64,000 bases of DNA from Litorivita pollutaquae (GTDB taxonomy: Bacteria; Pseudomonadota; Alphaproteobacteria; Rhodobacterales; Rhodobacteraceae). This document shows positions 20,827-30,753 of the stretch, piece by piece. Within the stretch, counting starts at the first letter, position 1. Each line of letters opens with the position of its first letter. Made by a program: the position numbers and the translations under genes. The DNA lies in NCBI RefSeq assembly GCF_003205515.1, contig NZ_KZ826481.1, positions 228,660 through 292,659 on the forward strand, read 5' to 3'. Below the pieces are notes generated by a model. The model had not been told where the DNA came from, did no database searches, and worked only from the letters and a program-made list of their open reading frames with translations.

Positions 20827-21560
20827 CAGTCATTCAGCCTTTCACGCGCCAAGAGCGCCCGCATCCTGCGGGCACGAATTTCGGTTTGGGTGCGCAAAAA
20901 CACCAGTGCAACAAAGAGCAACACGAACCCCGCGATGCACAAAAGCAGCGGGTAATAGAACACATCTGCGACGTTTTCTTCCTTATCAAGGCTGAGCGAG
21001 GCCCCTTGGTGCAAGCCTTGGTTCCAAAAATTCACCGCATAGCGCGACAGCAGCGCAAAGACCGATCCCACCAGACACAGAATGCCGGTCAAATCGGCGG
21101 CGGTGTCGTCGTCCTCGATCGCAGACCAAAGCGCCATATAGCCAAGATAAAACAGAAAAAGGATCAAAAACGAGGTTAACCGAGGATCCCACTCCCACCA
21201 TGTGCCCCACATCGGTTGGCCCCATATGGCCCCCGTGGCCAAGGCAATCACCGTCATCATCGCGCCCACCGGTGCGGCGGCGCGGGCGGCCAAGGCGCTG
21301 ACATGGTGGCGGCGGATGATCCACACCACGGACGCCACCAGCATCATCATCCATGCATTGATCGCCATTAGCGCGGCCGGCACATGCAGGTAGATGATTT
21401 TAACGGTCGATCCTTGTTTGTAGTCATCGGGCGTGAAGAAAAACCCCCACACCAACCCGCCCACCAGCGCGGCAAGCGCCAGCACGGATAGCACCGGCAA
21501 AACACGGTCTGTCGTGTCGATGAACTTCTTCGGGTTCGCGTAGGACCAAATCGATGCCAT
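20826..21560 (-). CDS. ccmC: Heme exporter / heme lyase subunit CcmC
   Basis: A six-helix inner-membrane protein of 244 residues that loads heme onto CcmE in the periplasm. The tryptophan-rich WWD motif WGTWWEWDPRLT lies at 118-129, and conserved histidine ligands flank it (His59 in YLHVPAA, and His in the region around 184). It sits 21 bp downstream of ccmB and overlaps ccmD by one base. Confidence 0.96.
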   Translation of the reverse strand: MASIWSYANPKKFIDTTDRVLPVLSVLALAALVGGLVWGFFFTPDDYKQGSTVKIIYLHVPAALMAINAWMMMLVASVVWIIRRHHVSALAARAAAPVGAMMTVIALATGAIWGQPMWGTWWEWDPRLTSFLILFLFYLGYMALWSAIEDDDTAADLTGILCLVGSVFALLSRYAVNFWNQGLHQGASLSLDKEENVADVFYYPLLLCIAGFVLLFVALVFLRTQTEIRARRMRALLARERLND

Positions 21561-21581
21561 TGTGTCTCCTTGCCCACGCGA

Positions 21582-22238
21582 TCAGCGCAGGTTCACCCTC
21601 AATACCGCAGCCGAGGCAAAAGGCAAAAGCGCAATTGTGCCGCAGGTAATGCCAGCCAAAAATATCAACGGCGTGCCATAGGCCATGCCCTCGGCGCCGC
21701 GCCGCGCCGCCTCTGCGCCGAAAATCAATGTCGGAACATAGAGCGGCAGAACGAGCAGACTCATGAGCAAGCCGCCGCGCTTCAATCCTACGGTCAGCGC
21801 CGCCCCGAATGTGCCGATCACACTCAACGCCGGGGTGCCCAGCAGAAGCGACAACACAAGCGGCCAATATCCCGCCGCAGGCAGGTTCAACAAAACAGCA
21901 AGCACAGGCGCGATCACCACCAGAGGCAGCGCCGTGGTCAGCCAATGCGCCAGCGCCTTGATCGAGACGATGGCCTCCATCGGCAGGGGCGCGGTGGCGA
22001 GCAGATCAAGCGAGCCGTCATCCCAATCCAAAGCAAACAGCCGGTCGAGCGACAAAAGACAGGCCAGCAACGCCCCGATCCACAACACACCGGCGGCAAT
22101 CCTCGCCAAGAGCGCGCTTTGCGGGCCGACGGCAAAGGGGATCAGCACCACGACAATCAAGAAGAACGCCAGACCAAGGCCGAAGCCGCCCCCAGCCCGC
22201 ACGGCGAGGCGCAGGTCGCGGATGAGCAGCGCCCTCAT
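21582..22238 (-). CDS. ccmB: Heme exporter protein CcmB
   Basis: The membrane subunit of the CcmAB ABC transporter: 218 residues with six predicted membrane segments. CcmAB hydrolyses ATP to release heme-loaded CcmE from CcmC/D. Family stretches include an N-terminal [18 protein letters not shown] and the central [18 protein letters not shown]. Its ATG overlaps the ccmA stop by four bases (ATGA). Confidence 0.95.
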   Translation of the reverse strand: MRALLIRDLRLAVRAGGGFGLGLAFFLIVVVLIPFAVGPQSALLARIAAGVLWIGALLACLLSLDRLFALDWDDGSLDLLATAPLPMEAIVSIKALAHWLTTALPLVVIAPVLAVLLNLPAAGYWPLVLSLLLGTPALSVIGTFGAALTVGLKRGGLLMSLLVLPLYVPTLIFGAEAARRGAEGMAYGTPLIFLAGITCGTIALLPFASAAVLRVNLR

Positions 22239-22867
22239 AAGAAGGCCTCGTCGAAATCATCCAGGGCGGGGGCTTTGGCGCGAAACGGCGTGAGGTCAAG
22301 CACCTGCGCCTCGGCCAGCCCAAGGTCGATATGGGTCGCCACAAGCGCCATGCCGCCGCCCTGCAGATGAGCGCGCACCGCCTCAGCGAACATCGCTGTC
22401 GATGCCGCATCCAAGGAAACGGTCGGTTCGTCCAATATCCACATCGGCCGCCCCGTTACCAGCAACCGGGCAAGGCCAAGACGGCGCTTTTGCCCTGCCG
22501 ACAATGTGCCCGCCGGGCGGTCTTTTAACGCGACAAGGTTGAACTGTGTCAGTGCTGTCTCGATCGTCGATGTGCCGAAAATGTCCGCCCAAAATCGCAA
22601 ATTCTCGGTGACGGTCAACGCCGGTTTCACCCCGTCGGAATGGCCCGCATAGGCCATTGCGTCCGGCTCCAACCCGATATGCCCCGACAGCGCGGGTTGC
22701 AATCCGGCGATGGTACGCAAAAGCGTGGTTTTGCCGCAACCATTCGGCCCGCGCAACACCAACGCCGCGCCGCGTGACAGCGAAAAGCTCACCCCTTCGA
22801 GCACCGCCAAACCGCCGCGCGCCACAGCAAGGTTTTCAACCTGCAAAGGAGTGGTATTCAACGTCAT
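22235..22867 (-). CDS. ccmA: Heme exporter ATP-binding protein CcmA
   Basis: The ATPase of the CcmAB(C) complex in cytochrome c maturation. It is 210 residues, short as usual for CcmA. It has Walker [10 protein letters not shown] (40-48), signature [15 protein letters not shown] and Walker B MWILDEPT. First gene of the ccmABCDG set. A 39-bp gap separates it from the Mth938-like gene upstream, on the same strand. Confidence 0.95.
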   Translation of the reverse strand: MTLNTTPLQVENLAVARGGLAVLEGVSFSLSRGAALVLRGPNGCGKTTLLRTIAGLQPALSGHIGLEPDAMAYAGHSDGVKPALTVTENLRFWADIFGTSTIETALTQFNLVALKDRPAGTLSAGQKRRLGLARLLVTGRPMWILDEPTVSLDAASTAMFAEAVRAHLQGGGMALVATHIDLGLAEAQVLDLTPFRAKAPALDDFDEAFL

Positions 22868-22906
22868 AGCAATTTCTTACCCTATCGCGGGCCGCTGCAC
22901 ACTGCG

Positions 22907-23260
22907 TCACACCGTCAACAAGGCGGCAGCAACCCGGCGGCCTTCGTTGACCAACACATTATAGGTGCGCGCCGCAGCGGGCGAATTCATCACCTCGGCG
23001 CCCAGCCCCGCCGCCTCTAATGTGGCGCGCAGCGGCGCAGGGATATGGGCAATCTCACCGCCGGTGCCAACGAACAAAACATCCACCTCACCGGCCAGAG
23101 CGAGCAAGGCTTCGGCATCCGCTAGCCCGCCCCAAAGCCGCGCACCGGTGGCCGTGACGATGACGTGACCGTGCAGAACCTCGTTCTTGATGCGGAAAAA
23201 CCCCGGCCCGTACCCATCGATCGGCACAGCGTTTTGATATGTGATTTCGGTCAGCTGCAT
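22907..23260 (-). CDS. Mth938-like domain protein (DUF498/NDUFAF3 family)
   Basis: A 117-residue small cytoplasmic protein of the Mth938/NDUFAF3 family. It has the typical opening YGPGFFRIKNEVLHGHVIV, the central LFVGTGGEIAHIPAPLR and the end AARTYNVLVNEGRRVAAALL. In alphaproteobacteria this gene is commonly linked to secDF, and its mitochondrial relatives help assemble complex I. The bacterial role is not established. It is 23 bp downstream of secDF and probably co-transcribed. Confidence 0.88.
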   Translation of the reverse strand: MQLTEITYQNAVPIDGYGPGFFRIKNEVLHGHVIVTATGARLWGGLADAEALLALAGEVDVLFVGTGGEIAHIPAPLRATLEAAGLGAEVMNSPAAARTYNVLVNEGRRVAAALLTV

Positions 23261-23283
23261 CTTCGCCCTCCTGCCGTTGCGCC

Positions 23284-25950
23284 TCAGGCGTCGATGTCAC
23301 CAAATTGCGTGCCTGCGGCGCCACTGTCCGGTTTGGACCAATCGCGTTTCACACCCAATTTCGCCAATACCGTCGAGGCCACGAAAACCGAGCTATAGGT
23401 GCCGACAACGATCCCCCAGATCATCGCAAAGACAAACCCGCGGATCACATCGCCACCCAACACGAACAGCGCAATCAACGCCAACAATGTGGTGACCGAT
23501 GTCATCACCGTCCGGCTGAGTGTCTCATTGATCGAGAGGTTGAGAACATCCTGCAATGGTTTGGTTTTGTATTTACGCAGGTTCTCCCGCACGCGGTCAA
23601 ACACCACCACCGTATCGTTAAGTGAATACCCGACGATGGTCAGCAAAGCCGCGATGATCGTCAAATCAAACCGGATCTGCAGCACCGCGAAGACCCCGAT
23701 GGTCAACAACACATCATGGACAAGCGCCACAACCGCACCGACGGCGAATTGCCATTCAAAGCGCAACCAAATGTAGAAGAGCACCGCCGCAATCGCCAGA
23801 ACCACCGCCAGCAGCGCAGTTTGGATCAATTCGCCGGACACTTTTGGCCCCACGGATTCGACCGAGACGAACTGGATTTCCGGCGCCACATCTTGCAATG
23901 CGCTTTCGACCGCGACGATCATATCGTTGGACACGGCTTCCTCGCCGTCCTGGGCCTGGATCCGCACCATGGCGACGTTCTGATCCTCATCAAAGGTCGG
24001 GTCGAACACCTCGGTGATGGTCACATCCCCCAGATCAAGCGCGTCAATCGCCCCGCGATACGACGCTATATCAACCGGTGTGACGCTTTGGGTGCGGATC
24101 GTGGTGCCGCCCCGGAAATCAATCCCGAAATTCAATCCCTGGGTGGCAAAGCTGCCGGCTGCGACCAACAACAACAGGCAAGACGCGCCGATGGTAACAC
24201 GCCAGCGGCGGAAAAAGTCCCAATTGGTGGTTTCGGGAACCATTTTGAGACCGCGTCCGGCGAGCACCTCTTTGGGGCGTTTGCGTTCGAACCACAGCAC
24301 CACAAGCAGGCGGGTGACGAAAATTGCCGTGAACACCGAGGTGATAATGCCAAGACCGAGCGTAATGGCAAATCCGCGCACCGGGCCGGATCCGACCATA
24401 TAGAGGATCACCGCCGTGATGAAGGTGGTGATATTGGCGTCCACAATGGCCGACAATGCCTTTTCATATCCCAATTCGATCGCGCGGGCGGCGCCTTTGG
24501 CGCTTTTCATTTCTTCGCGGATACGCTCAAAGACCAACACATTGGCATCCACCGCCATCCCGATGGTCAAAACGATCCCGGCAATCCCGGGCAAGGTCAA
24601 TGTCGCACCGACCGTCGACAACAGGCCAAAAATCAAAACCACATTGGCAATCAATGCCAGATTGGCAAACACCCCGAAGGTGCCATAGCTGACCATCATC
24701 AAAAGCAACACACCGACAAAAGCGACGATACAGGCAATTTTTCCCGCCTCGATGCTATCTGCGCCGAGCTCTGGCCCGATGGTGCGCTGCTCCAGGAATT
24801 CCAATCCCGTAGGCAAGGCCCCGGCGCGCAACAACACCGCCAACTTGGTGCTTTCTTCGACAGAGAAATTGCCGGTGATGATCCCCGACCCACCGGGAAT
24901 ATGGCTTTGAATCACCGGAGCGGAAATCACCTCGTTGTCGAGAACGATGGCAAAGGGGCTGCCGATGTTATCGGCCGTGTAGTTGCCAAATTTGCGCGCA
25001 CCTGTGGTGTCGAAACGGAAATTCACGGCAGGGCGGCCGTTTTGGTCGAAACTGGGCTGTGCATCAACCAGATCATCGCCGCTGACCACGGGAGATTTTT
25101 CAATGATGTAATAGCGGCCCGGCTCGTCCACCGAGGGCAATACCACATTGCCGACACCGGCGCGGGCATCGGGATCTGTGGTCGAGCCGACGACAGGGTT
25201 GAAGGTCAGCTGCGCGGTGACACCGATGATATCGATCAATTCTGCGGCGCTGCCGATGCCGGGCACCTGAATGAGGATACGGTCGCTGCCCTGACGTTGG
25301 ATCGTCGGTTCGCGGGTGCCGACCTCGTCAATCCTGCGGCGGATGATCTCAAGGCTTTGCTGCATGGTGCGTTCGTCGGTGGCGATTTTTTCCGCGTCCG
25401 ACAATGTGACGACAATATCGGTGCCTTGCACCGTCACGTCGATGTCCGAGGCGCCGGCGCCGGACAAGGAAACCACCGGGCGGGCCAATCCGCGCACCAA
25501 TTCTGCGGCACGGGCGGCTTGATCGGCATTGCCGATCCGCACGCGCAATGTGTCATCCGACGCCGGCTGCAAGCGGATGGTGCCGACGGTGGCCCGCTCC
25601 TCCCGCAACAGATCGCGGATTTCCGGCCACATGGCTTGCACACGGGTGTTGTAGACCTCTGCGGTCTGCACTTCGGCGAGCAAATGCGCCCCACCGCGCA
25701 AATCAAGCCCCAGATTGACCAACCGCGACGGCAGGAACGACGGCCAGAGCCCCGCGTCGTCATCCAGTTCCGCAGCACTTAAGGCGTATTCAGACTGGCT
25801 TTTCTCGCCGGCCTCAATCGCAGTGATCGCGGCCACGGCATCATTGTGCCGCTCGACACGGGAATAAAACCCGTTCGGCAGGGCCAACAACAATCCGAGC
25901 GCAACCAGCCCCCAGATCGTGATACGTTTCCACAGATCGATTTGCAGCAT
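23284..25950 (-). CDS. secDF: Fused protein-export membrane proteins SecD and SecF
   Basis: An 888-residue single polypeptide joining SecD and SecF, the proton-driven accessory proteins that pull preproteins through SecYEG. The SecD half (about 1-555) has a first membrane helix, a large periplasmic P1 domain and the D4-type motif VGVLLLMMVSYGTFG with AGIVLTIGMAVDANVLVFER. The linker lies at about 555-580. The SecF half has its own first helix (about 583-602), NFGIDFRGGT (from 607) and the TIVGYSLNDTVVVFDRVREN signature. SecD and SecF are often separate genes; here there is no stop between them. A terminator-like hairpin separates it from yajC upstream. Confidence 0.95.
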   Translation of the reverse strand: MLQIDLWKRITIWGLVALGLLLALPNGFYSRVERHNDAVAAITAIEAGEKSQSEYALSAAELDDDAGLWPSFLPSRLVNLGLDLRGGAHLLAEVQTAEVYNTRVQAMWPEIRDLLREERATVGTIRLQPASDDTLRVRIGNADQAARAAELVRGLARPVVSLSGAGASDIDVTVQGTDIVVTLSDAEKIATDERTMQQSLEIIRRRIDEVGTREPTIQRQGSDRILIQVPGIGSAAELIDIIGVTAQLTFNPVVGSTTDPDARAGVGNVVLPSVDEPGRYYIIEKSPVVSGDDLVDAQPSFDQNGRPAVNFRFDTTGARKFGNYTADNIGSPFAIVLDNEVISAPVIQSHIPGGSGIITGNFSVEESTKLAVLLRAGALPTGLEFLEQRTIGPELGADSIEAGKIACIVAFVGVLLLMMVSYGTFGVFANLALIANVVLIFGLLSTVGATLTLPGIAGIVLTIGMAVDANVLVFERIREEMKSAKGAARAIELGYEKALSAIVDANITTFITAVILYMVGSGPVRGFAITLGLGIITSVFTAIFVTRLLVVLWFERKRPKEVLAGRGLKMVPETTNWDFFRRWRVTIGASCLLLLVAAGSFATQGLNFGIDFRGGTTIRTQSVTPVDIASYRGAIDALDLGDVTITEVFDPTFDEDQNVAMVRIQAQDGEEAVSNDMIVAVESALQDVAPEIQFVSVESVGPKVSGELIQTALLAVVLAIAAVLFYIWLRFEWQFAVGAVVALVHDVLLTIGVFAVLQIRFDLTIIAALLTIVGYSLNDTVVVFDRVRENLRKYKTKPLQDVLNLSINETLSRTVMTSVTTLLALIALFVLGGDVIRGFVFAMIWGIVVGTYSSVFVASTVLAKLGVKRDWSKPDSGAAGTQFGDIDA

Positions 25951-26058
25951 GGCCCAAGCCTTCTCTCATGTCTTCATGTGTCTGATTGGAGCAGGCCCGG
26001 ATCGCGTAGAATGACGCTTGGCCTTGCCCCTCTCCCCATCGCGGGAGCCTAAAAGGCG

Positions 26059-26083
26059 AAAAAGGGGCCGTGGCCCCTTTTTT
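26059..26083 (-). terminator. Terminator between yajC and secDF
   Basis: A near-perfect palindrome, AAAAAGGGGCC-GT-GGCCCCTTTTT(T), can terminate on either strand. On the minus strand it lies 18 bp after the yajC stop and 108 bp before secDF. Confidence 0.8.
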
Positions 26084-26101
26084 ATCTTATCGGCGCACGT
26101 C

Positions 26102-26392
26102 TTACGCGTTCGCCGCAGGTTCGGTTTTGGACAGGACCTGCGCGATGGTGCTTTGCACGGCGCGGACCTTGACCCCATCGGCGATTTCGACCTCGATCTC
26201 GTTCTCGTCTTTGACTTTGGTCACTTTGCCGATCAACCCGCCTTGGGTAACGACGGTATCGCCACGGCGCAGGGCCGCGACCATGCTCTGATGTTGCTTC
26301 AGCTTCTTTTGCTGCGGGCGGATCATCAGCAGATACATGATCGCAAAGATCAGAATCAGCGGTACAAATTGGGCCAGATTGCCACCTTCCAT
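26102..26392 (-). CDS. yajC: Preprotein translocase subunit YajC
   Basis: A 96-residue single-pass inner-membrane protein that associates with SecDF. It has one N-terminal helix (LAQFVPLILIFAIMYLLMI), the conserved RPQQKKLKQHQSMVAALRRGD and VVTQGGLIGKVTKV. The N-terminus MEGGNLAQF is typical of alphaproteobacterial YajC. Expected to work with the SecDF fusion next to it, although a terminator lies between the two genes. Confidence 0.95.
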   Translation of the reverse strand: MEGGNLAQFVPLILIFAIMYLLMIRPQQKKLKQHQSMVAALRRGDTVVTQGGLIGKVTKVKDENEIEVEIADGVKVRAVQSTIAQVLSKTEPAANA

Positions 26393-26655
26393 GGGGTCGT
26401 CCTCTTTTTATGTGTGGCGCGGACACCCCCGCGCGGATTGCTGGGGAACCTATGTCCGGTGCGGGGCATTTGCAAGGCGTCAGCGCGGGCAAAATCACGC
26501 TTTGAGGGGCAAATTCGCCCCCGCCTTCCTTTGGCGACCCGCGCAATGCCATCACAGCGCATACAATGGCGCCGCCGCCAGTTTCGCCGCCGCTGAAAAT
26601 CGGTCATAAGACGGTCAGTGATTCACAGCCAAGCCCGATCTAAGGACGCCCCGAC

Positions 26656-27948
26656 ATGCATGATATCCGCGCCATTCGTGAAAACCCCGATGCCTTTGAC
26701 GCCGGCCTTGCCCGCCGCGGCGATGCACCGATGGCGGCCTCGGTTCTGGCATTGGACGAAGCGCGGCGCGCCTTGATCCATGCCGCCGAGACCGCGCAGG
26801 CCGAGCAAAACAAAGCCTCCAAAGAGGTCGGCGCGGCCAAGGGCCGGGGCGATGACGCGGAATTTGACCGTTTGCGCGCCCTGGTCGGCGAGAAAAAGGC
26901 CGAAATCGCCCGCCTCAATGATGAAGCAAAGGCCAAGGATGCCGCCTTGACCGACATGCTGGCGCGCATCCCCAACCTGCCCGCCGCCGATGTGCCCGAT
27001 GGCGCGGATGAGGATGAAAACGTCGAGGTGGCCAAATGGGGCACGCTGCCGGTATTTGATTTTGCCCCCAAAGAACATTTCGAATTGGCCTCGGTCGCGG
27101 CCTCGATGGATTTCGATATGGGCGCGAAACTCAGCGGCGCACGCTTTGTCATGCTGCGCGGCGCGGTCGCCCGTATCCACCGCGCCCTGTCGCAATTCAT
27201 GCTCGACACCCATGTCGATAGGAATGGTCTGGTCGAACATAACCCGCCTGTTCTGGTCCGCGACGAGGCGATGTATGGCACGGATAAACTGCCCAAATTC
27301 GGCGAAGACAGCTATCAAACCACCAATGGATGGTGGATGATTCCGACCTCCGAAGTGCCTTTGACCTATTCGGTGGCGGGCGACATTTTGGACGAAGCCG
27401 CCCTGCCCCTGCGGATGACTGCGCATACGCTATGTTTCCGTTCCGAGGCCGGATCGGCAGGGCGCGACACCTCGGGGATGCTGCGCCAACACCAGTTCGA
27501 GAAGGTCGAAATGGTCTCAATCACCCATCCGGACGAGAGCGACGCCGAACAAAAGCGCATGTTGCGATGCGCCGAGCGCCTGCTCGAAGATCTCGGCGTG
27601 CCCTACCGCACCGTGCAACTCTGCACCGGCGACATGGGCTTTGGCGCCAAACGCACCTTTGACATCGAGGCTTGGCTTCCGGGGCAAAATACCTACCGGG
27701 AAATTTCTTCGGTATCGACCACCGGCGACTTCCAAGCCCGCCGGATGAACGCGCGGTTCAAACCCGCAAGCGGCGGCAAGCCGGAATTTGTCCATACGCT
27801 GAATGGCTCGGGCCTTGCCGTGGGGCGGTGTTTGATCGCCGTGCTGGAAAACGGTCAGCGTGCCGATGGATCCGTCACATTGCCCGACGTGCTTGCGCCC
27901 TATCTGCGCGGAGAAACCACTTTGACCGCAGACGGCACGTTGGTTTAG
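26656..27948 (+). CDS. serS: Serine--tRNA ligase
   Basis: A class II aminoacyl-tRNA synthetase charging tRNA-Ser and tRNA-Sec. It is 430 residues. The N-terminal coiled-coil arm (about 30-105) carries many Ala/Glu/Lys heptads. Motif 2 ([20 protein letters not shown]) begins at about 262 and motif 3 ([16 protein letters not shown]) at about 384. The start [14 protein letters not shown] is the family N-terminus. It is followed by a terminator. Confidence 0.98.
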   Translation: MHDIRAIRENPDAFDAGLARRGDAPMAASVLALDEARRALIHAAETAQAEQNKASKEVGAAKGRGDDAEFDRLRALVGEKKAEIARLNDEAKAKDAALTDMLARIPNLPAADVPDGADEDENVEVAKWGTLPVFDFAPKEHFELASVAASMDFDMGAKLSGARFVMLRGAVARIHRALSQFMLDTHVDRNGLVEHNPPVLVRDEAMYGTDKLPKFGEDSYQTTNGWWMIPTSEVPLTYSVAGDILDEAALPLRMTAHTLCFRSEAGSAGRDTSGMLRQHQFEKVEMVSITHPDESDAEQKRMLRCAERLLEDLGVPYRTVQLCTGDMGFGAKRTFDIEAWLPGQNTYREISSVSTTGDFQARRMNARFKPASGGKPEFVHTLNGSGLAVGRCLIAVLENGQRADGSVTLPDVLAPYLRGETTLTADGTLV

Positions 27949-27981
27949 GCGCACCACATATGCCACCAGCCGCCTGAGATT

Positions 27982-28014
27982 CCCCGCGCGCTTTTCGCGC
28001 ATGCGGGGTTTTCT
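27982..28014 (+). terminator. Rho-independent terminator of serS
   Basis: CCCCGCGCG...CGCGCATGCGGGG hairpin followed by TTTTCTT, 33 bp after the serS stop. The stem allows alternative pairings. Confidence 0.75.
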
Positions 28015-28176
28015 TGCCATTAAATTGCCTTATTCTACTTCACAAATCACGGTCGAAGTTAAGGGCCGATTAACTATGCTGATCCAAATTCACGGTGCTG
28101 AGCGGGCGTGCGCGCCCATCGGCGCATAAGACAGACCTCGAGATCAATCGGCGAACACGTGCCAGAAAGTCCAAAA

Positions 28177-28935
28177 ATGGCAAAGCGTTATTGGAAATCC
28201 GTACTGTTGCTTCTTGTCAGCATCAGTTTTGCCCTCTCGCCCCTGTTGAGTGGCGGGTTCAACGGGTTTGCGCCCGACCAGTTCCCTATCGCGCAAATCG
28301 ATCCGCCCGCGCAGCCTGCTGGCTATGCTTTTGCAATCTGGGGGCTGATTTACCTTTGGTTGTTGGTCAGCGCCGGATACGGAGTGCTCCGCCGCGCCCC
28401 CGACCGGCATTGGAACCGGATGCGGGGCGGCTTGATCGTTTCGCTGGCCATCGGTGCCGCATGGATCCCCGTGGCGCAAATATCGCCTCTCGCCTCAACC
28501 GTGATGATTTGGCTGATGACCGGAGCGGCCATCCTCGCGCTGCTGCGCGCGCCTGCCGAGCTGCCATGGTTGGGATCTATTCCAGTGGGGCTTTACGCGG
28601 GATGGTTGACCGTTGCGGCGAATGTCGCTCTGGCTTTGGTGCTGGCCGGATATGGGGTGATTGATCCGCAAGTGGCGGCCCTGATCTGTTTGACGCTGGC
28701 GATGATCATCGCCTTGGCAGTTTTGACCCTCCGCCCGATCAGTCGCGGCTATGCCGCGGCGGTGATCTGGGCCTTGATCGGGGTCTGCGCCGCGAATATC
28801 GGCAATGGGGACGAAGACGGCAACATTGCCGTTCTTGCGCTTTGCGCTCTGGCGATCGGATTGATTTCGGCGCGATTGTCGATGGCTCCCAAACCGCCGT
28901 CTAACGGCGCGGCATGGGCGGCGCGGCGCGGTTGA
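28177..28935 (+). CDS. Polytopic membrane protein, tryptophan-rich sensory protein (TspO/MBR-like)
   Basis: A 252-residue membrane protein with about eight hydrophobic segments in a regular series. The stretch PAGYAFAIWGLIYLWLLV matches the pattern (PAGyaFaIWglIYl) found in proteins annotated as tryptophan-rich sensory proteins related to TspO/MBR. The core TspO five-helix fold is not otherwise obvious, so the family call is tentative and no ligand can be assigned. ATG 28177 (MAKRYWKSVLL) is chosen; a GTG six codons upstream is possible, and neither has a strong ribosome binding site. Convergent with der. Confidence 0.65.
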   Translation: MAKRYWKSVLLLLVSISFALSPLLSGGFNGFAPDQFPIAQIDPPAQPAGYAFAIWGLIYLWLLVSAGYGVLRRAPDRHWNRMRGGLIVSLAIGAAWIPVAQISPLASTVMIWLMTGAAILALLRAPAELPWLGSIPVGLYAGWLTVAANVALALVLAGYGVIDPQVAALICLTLAMIIALAVLTLRPISRGYAAAVIWALIGVCAANIGNGDEDGNIAVLALCALAIGLISARLSMAPKPPSNGAAWAARRG

Positions 28936-28963
28936 ACGGCGCCGCGAGACCTCCACATGAAAC

Positions 28964-28990
28964 GCAGACTACGGCCTATCCCTAGTCTGC
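28964..28990 (-). terminator. Possible terminator hairpin downstream of der
   Basis: An 8-bp stem GCAGACTA...TAGTCTGC with an 11-nt loop. On the minus strand it lies 5 bp after the der stop and is followed by a weak GTTTCAT. The assignment rests mainly on position. Confidence 0.35.
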
Positions 28991-28995
28991 TCCCG

Positions 28996-30480
28996 TCATT
29001 TCTCCGAGCGGCGCGTATTGGTATGTTTACGCAACTTCGACGGGCCGGCTTTTTTGCGCCCCTTGAAGGGGTTAGAATCGTTTTGCGAGCGCATATAAAG
29101 CCGGATCGGCGTTCCGGGCATGTCGAAATCGGTGCGCAGCCCGTTTACCAGATAACGGGTATAACTGGCGGGCATTTTATCGGGGTGTGAACACATCACC
29201 ACAAAGCCGGGCGGCCGGGTTTTGGCTTGGGTCATGTAGCGCAATTTGATGCGTTTGCCCTGTGGCGCGGGGGGCGGATGCGCCTCGACCATGCCGGACA
29301 GCCACCGGTTCAATTGCGCCGTGGTGATGCGGCGGTTCCACACCTCATAGGCGCGTTCAATTGCGGTGTGCAGCCGGTCAATGCCGCGGCCGGTTTTGGC
29401 CGATACGGTCACCAATGGCGCGCCGCGCAATTGCGGCAACAGGCGTTCAAAGCTCTCGCGCAGATCGCGCAGCTTGTTTTGTTTGTCGCCTTCCAAATCC
29501 CATTTGTTCACCGCCACGATCACCGCACGGCCCTCGCGTTCAGCCAGATCGGCAATGCGCAGATCTTGTTGTTCAAACGGGATGGCGGCGTCGAGCAGGA
29601 CGATCACGATTTCCGCGAATTTCACTGCGCGCAACCCGTCAGAGACCGAAAGTTTTTCCAGCTTGTCCTGCACCTTAGCGCGTTTGCGCATGCCAGCGGT
29701 GTCAAAGAGTTTGCACGGGATACCATCCCAATCAAAGCGCAAGGATATCGCATCGCGGGTGATGCCCGCCTCTGGCCCGGTGAGCAGGCGATCCTCGCCA
29801 ATGATGTGGTTGATCAGCGTCGATTTACCCGCGTTCGGACGGCCAACCACGGCGATTTGCAACGGCTTTTTATCGGTGGGCATCGGATAGGGCGGCGGGT
29901 TTTCCTCGTCCCAGTCCTCATCGTCGAAATCCTCGGGCAGGTCGACGTCGACCTCGGGCTCTTGCTGTTCGGCCCGCTCGGTGAACCCGTCATGAATGGG
30001 CATCAGCTCAACATAAAGGTCGTGCAAGCCTTCGCCATGCTCGGCCGACAACCGAATAGGTTCGCCAAGGCCAAGACTATAGGCCTCGATCACGCCGGCA
30101 TCGGCGGCGGCCCCTTCGGCCTTATTTGCGGCCAAAATCACATGCGCCGAGCGTTTGCGCAGGATGTCGGCGAACACCAGATCCGAGGGCGTGATGCCGG
30201 TGCGCGCATCAATCATGAACAGGCACACATCGGCCATATCCACGGCACGTTCGGTCAGGCGACGCATGCGCCCCTGAAGGCTGTCGTCGGTCACCTCTTC
30301 AAGGCCCGCCGTGTCAATCACGGTAAAGCGCAGATCGGCCAGTTTGGCCGCACCTTCGCGCAAATCGCGCGTCACGCCAGGTTGGTCATCGACCAATGCA
30401 AGGCGTTTCCCGACGAGGCGGTTGAACAGTGTGGATTTGCCCACATTGGGGCGGCCCACGATGGCGAGAGTGAAACTCAT
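28996..30480 (-). CDS. der: GTPase Der (EngA), ribosome biogenesis
   Basis: A tandem-GTPase factor for 50S subunit assembly, 494 residues. The first G domain begins [22 protein letters not shown], and the second has [16 protein letters not shown] (about residue 210), each with DTAG and NKxD motifs (DTAGLEE/ANKAEG and [19 protein letters not shown]). The KH-like C-terminal domain ends in a basic tail ([15 protein letters not shown]). ATG 30480 follows CGGAGCC. It lies third in a yfgM-bamB-der arrangement, the same order as in E. coli, although a hairpin separates it from bamB. Confidence 0.96.
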   Translation of the reverse strand: MSFTLAIVGRPNVGKSTLFNRLVGKRLALVDDQPGVTRDLREGAAKLADLRFTVIDTAGLEEVTDDSLQGRMRRLTERAVDMADVCLFMIDARTGITPSDLVFADILRKRSAHVILAANKAEGAAADAGVIEAYSLGLGEPIRLSAEHGEGLHDLYVELMPIHDGFTERAEQQEPEVDVDLPEDFDDEDWDEENPPPYPMPTDKKPLQIAVVGRPNAGKSTLINHIIGEDRLLTGPEAGITRDAISLRFDWDGIPCKLFDTAGMRKRAKVQDKLEKLSVSDGLRAVKFAEIVIVLLDAAIPFEQQDLRIADLAEREGRAVIVAVNKWDLEGDKQNKLRDLRESFERLLPQLRGAPLVTVSAKTGRGIDRLHTAIERAYEVWNRRITTAQLNRWLSGMVEAHPPPAPQGKRIKLRYMTQAKTRPPGFVVMCSHPDKMPASYTRYLVNGLRTDFDMPGTPIRLYMRSQNDSNPFKGRKKAGPSKLRKHTNTRRSEK

Positions 30481-30600
30481 GACTTGGCTCCGAAGTCGGT
30501 CAAGCGGGTGTCTTACATCTAATGGCGCGCGGCGCAAACCCCAAATAGCGATACGGCGGCGGGTGTCCGAGCCGATACGCGATCACGCGGGGCAAATGTC

Positions 30601-30622
30601 GGTGCCTCCGGCGGGGATATTT
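30601..30622. repeat. Candidate dispersed intergenic motif
   Basis: GGTGCCTCCGGCGGGGATAT followed by TT. From memory, close variants of this GC-rich motif followed by an AT step recur between genes in Rhodobacteraceae genomes. Only this one copy is in the window, so the repeat status cannot be shown here. Confidence 0.35.
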
Positions 30623-30624
30623 GA

Positions 30625-30658
30625 GGAAAGTAGAAAGGAGGCGCGGCGGCGGCCTCCT
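30625..30658 (-). terminator. Probable terminator of bamB
   Basis: On the minus strand AGGAGGC...GCCTCCT (7-bp stem, 9-nt GC loop) is followed by TTCTACTTTCC. It lies about 100 bp after the bamB stop and 145 bp before the der start. Confidence 0.5.
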
Positions 30659-30753
30659 ATCCCCCAAGGTGAGGCAATCCGCTGGCGCGGGGACCGCATG
30701 AGAAGACCGCCCCGCGATCAATCTTGGTCCCTCTGCACCCAGAAAAGGCAGTT

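Noticed and set aside
23716-25782. A 688-codon frame antisense to secDF
   Set aside because: Same effect as above; secDF is a full-length conserved gene and the antisense product looks like low-complexity His/Gly/Arg sequence.
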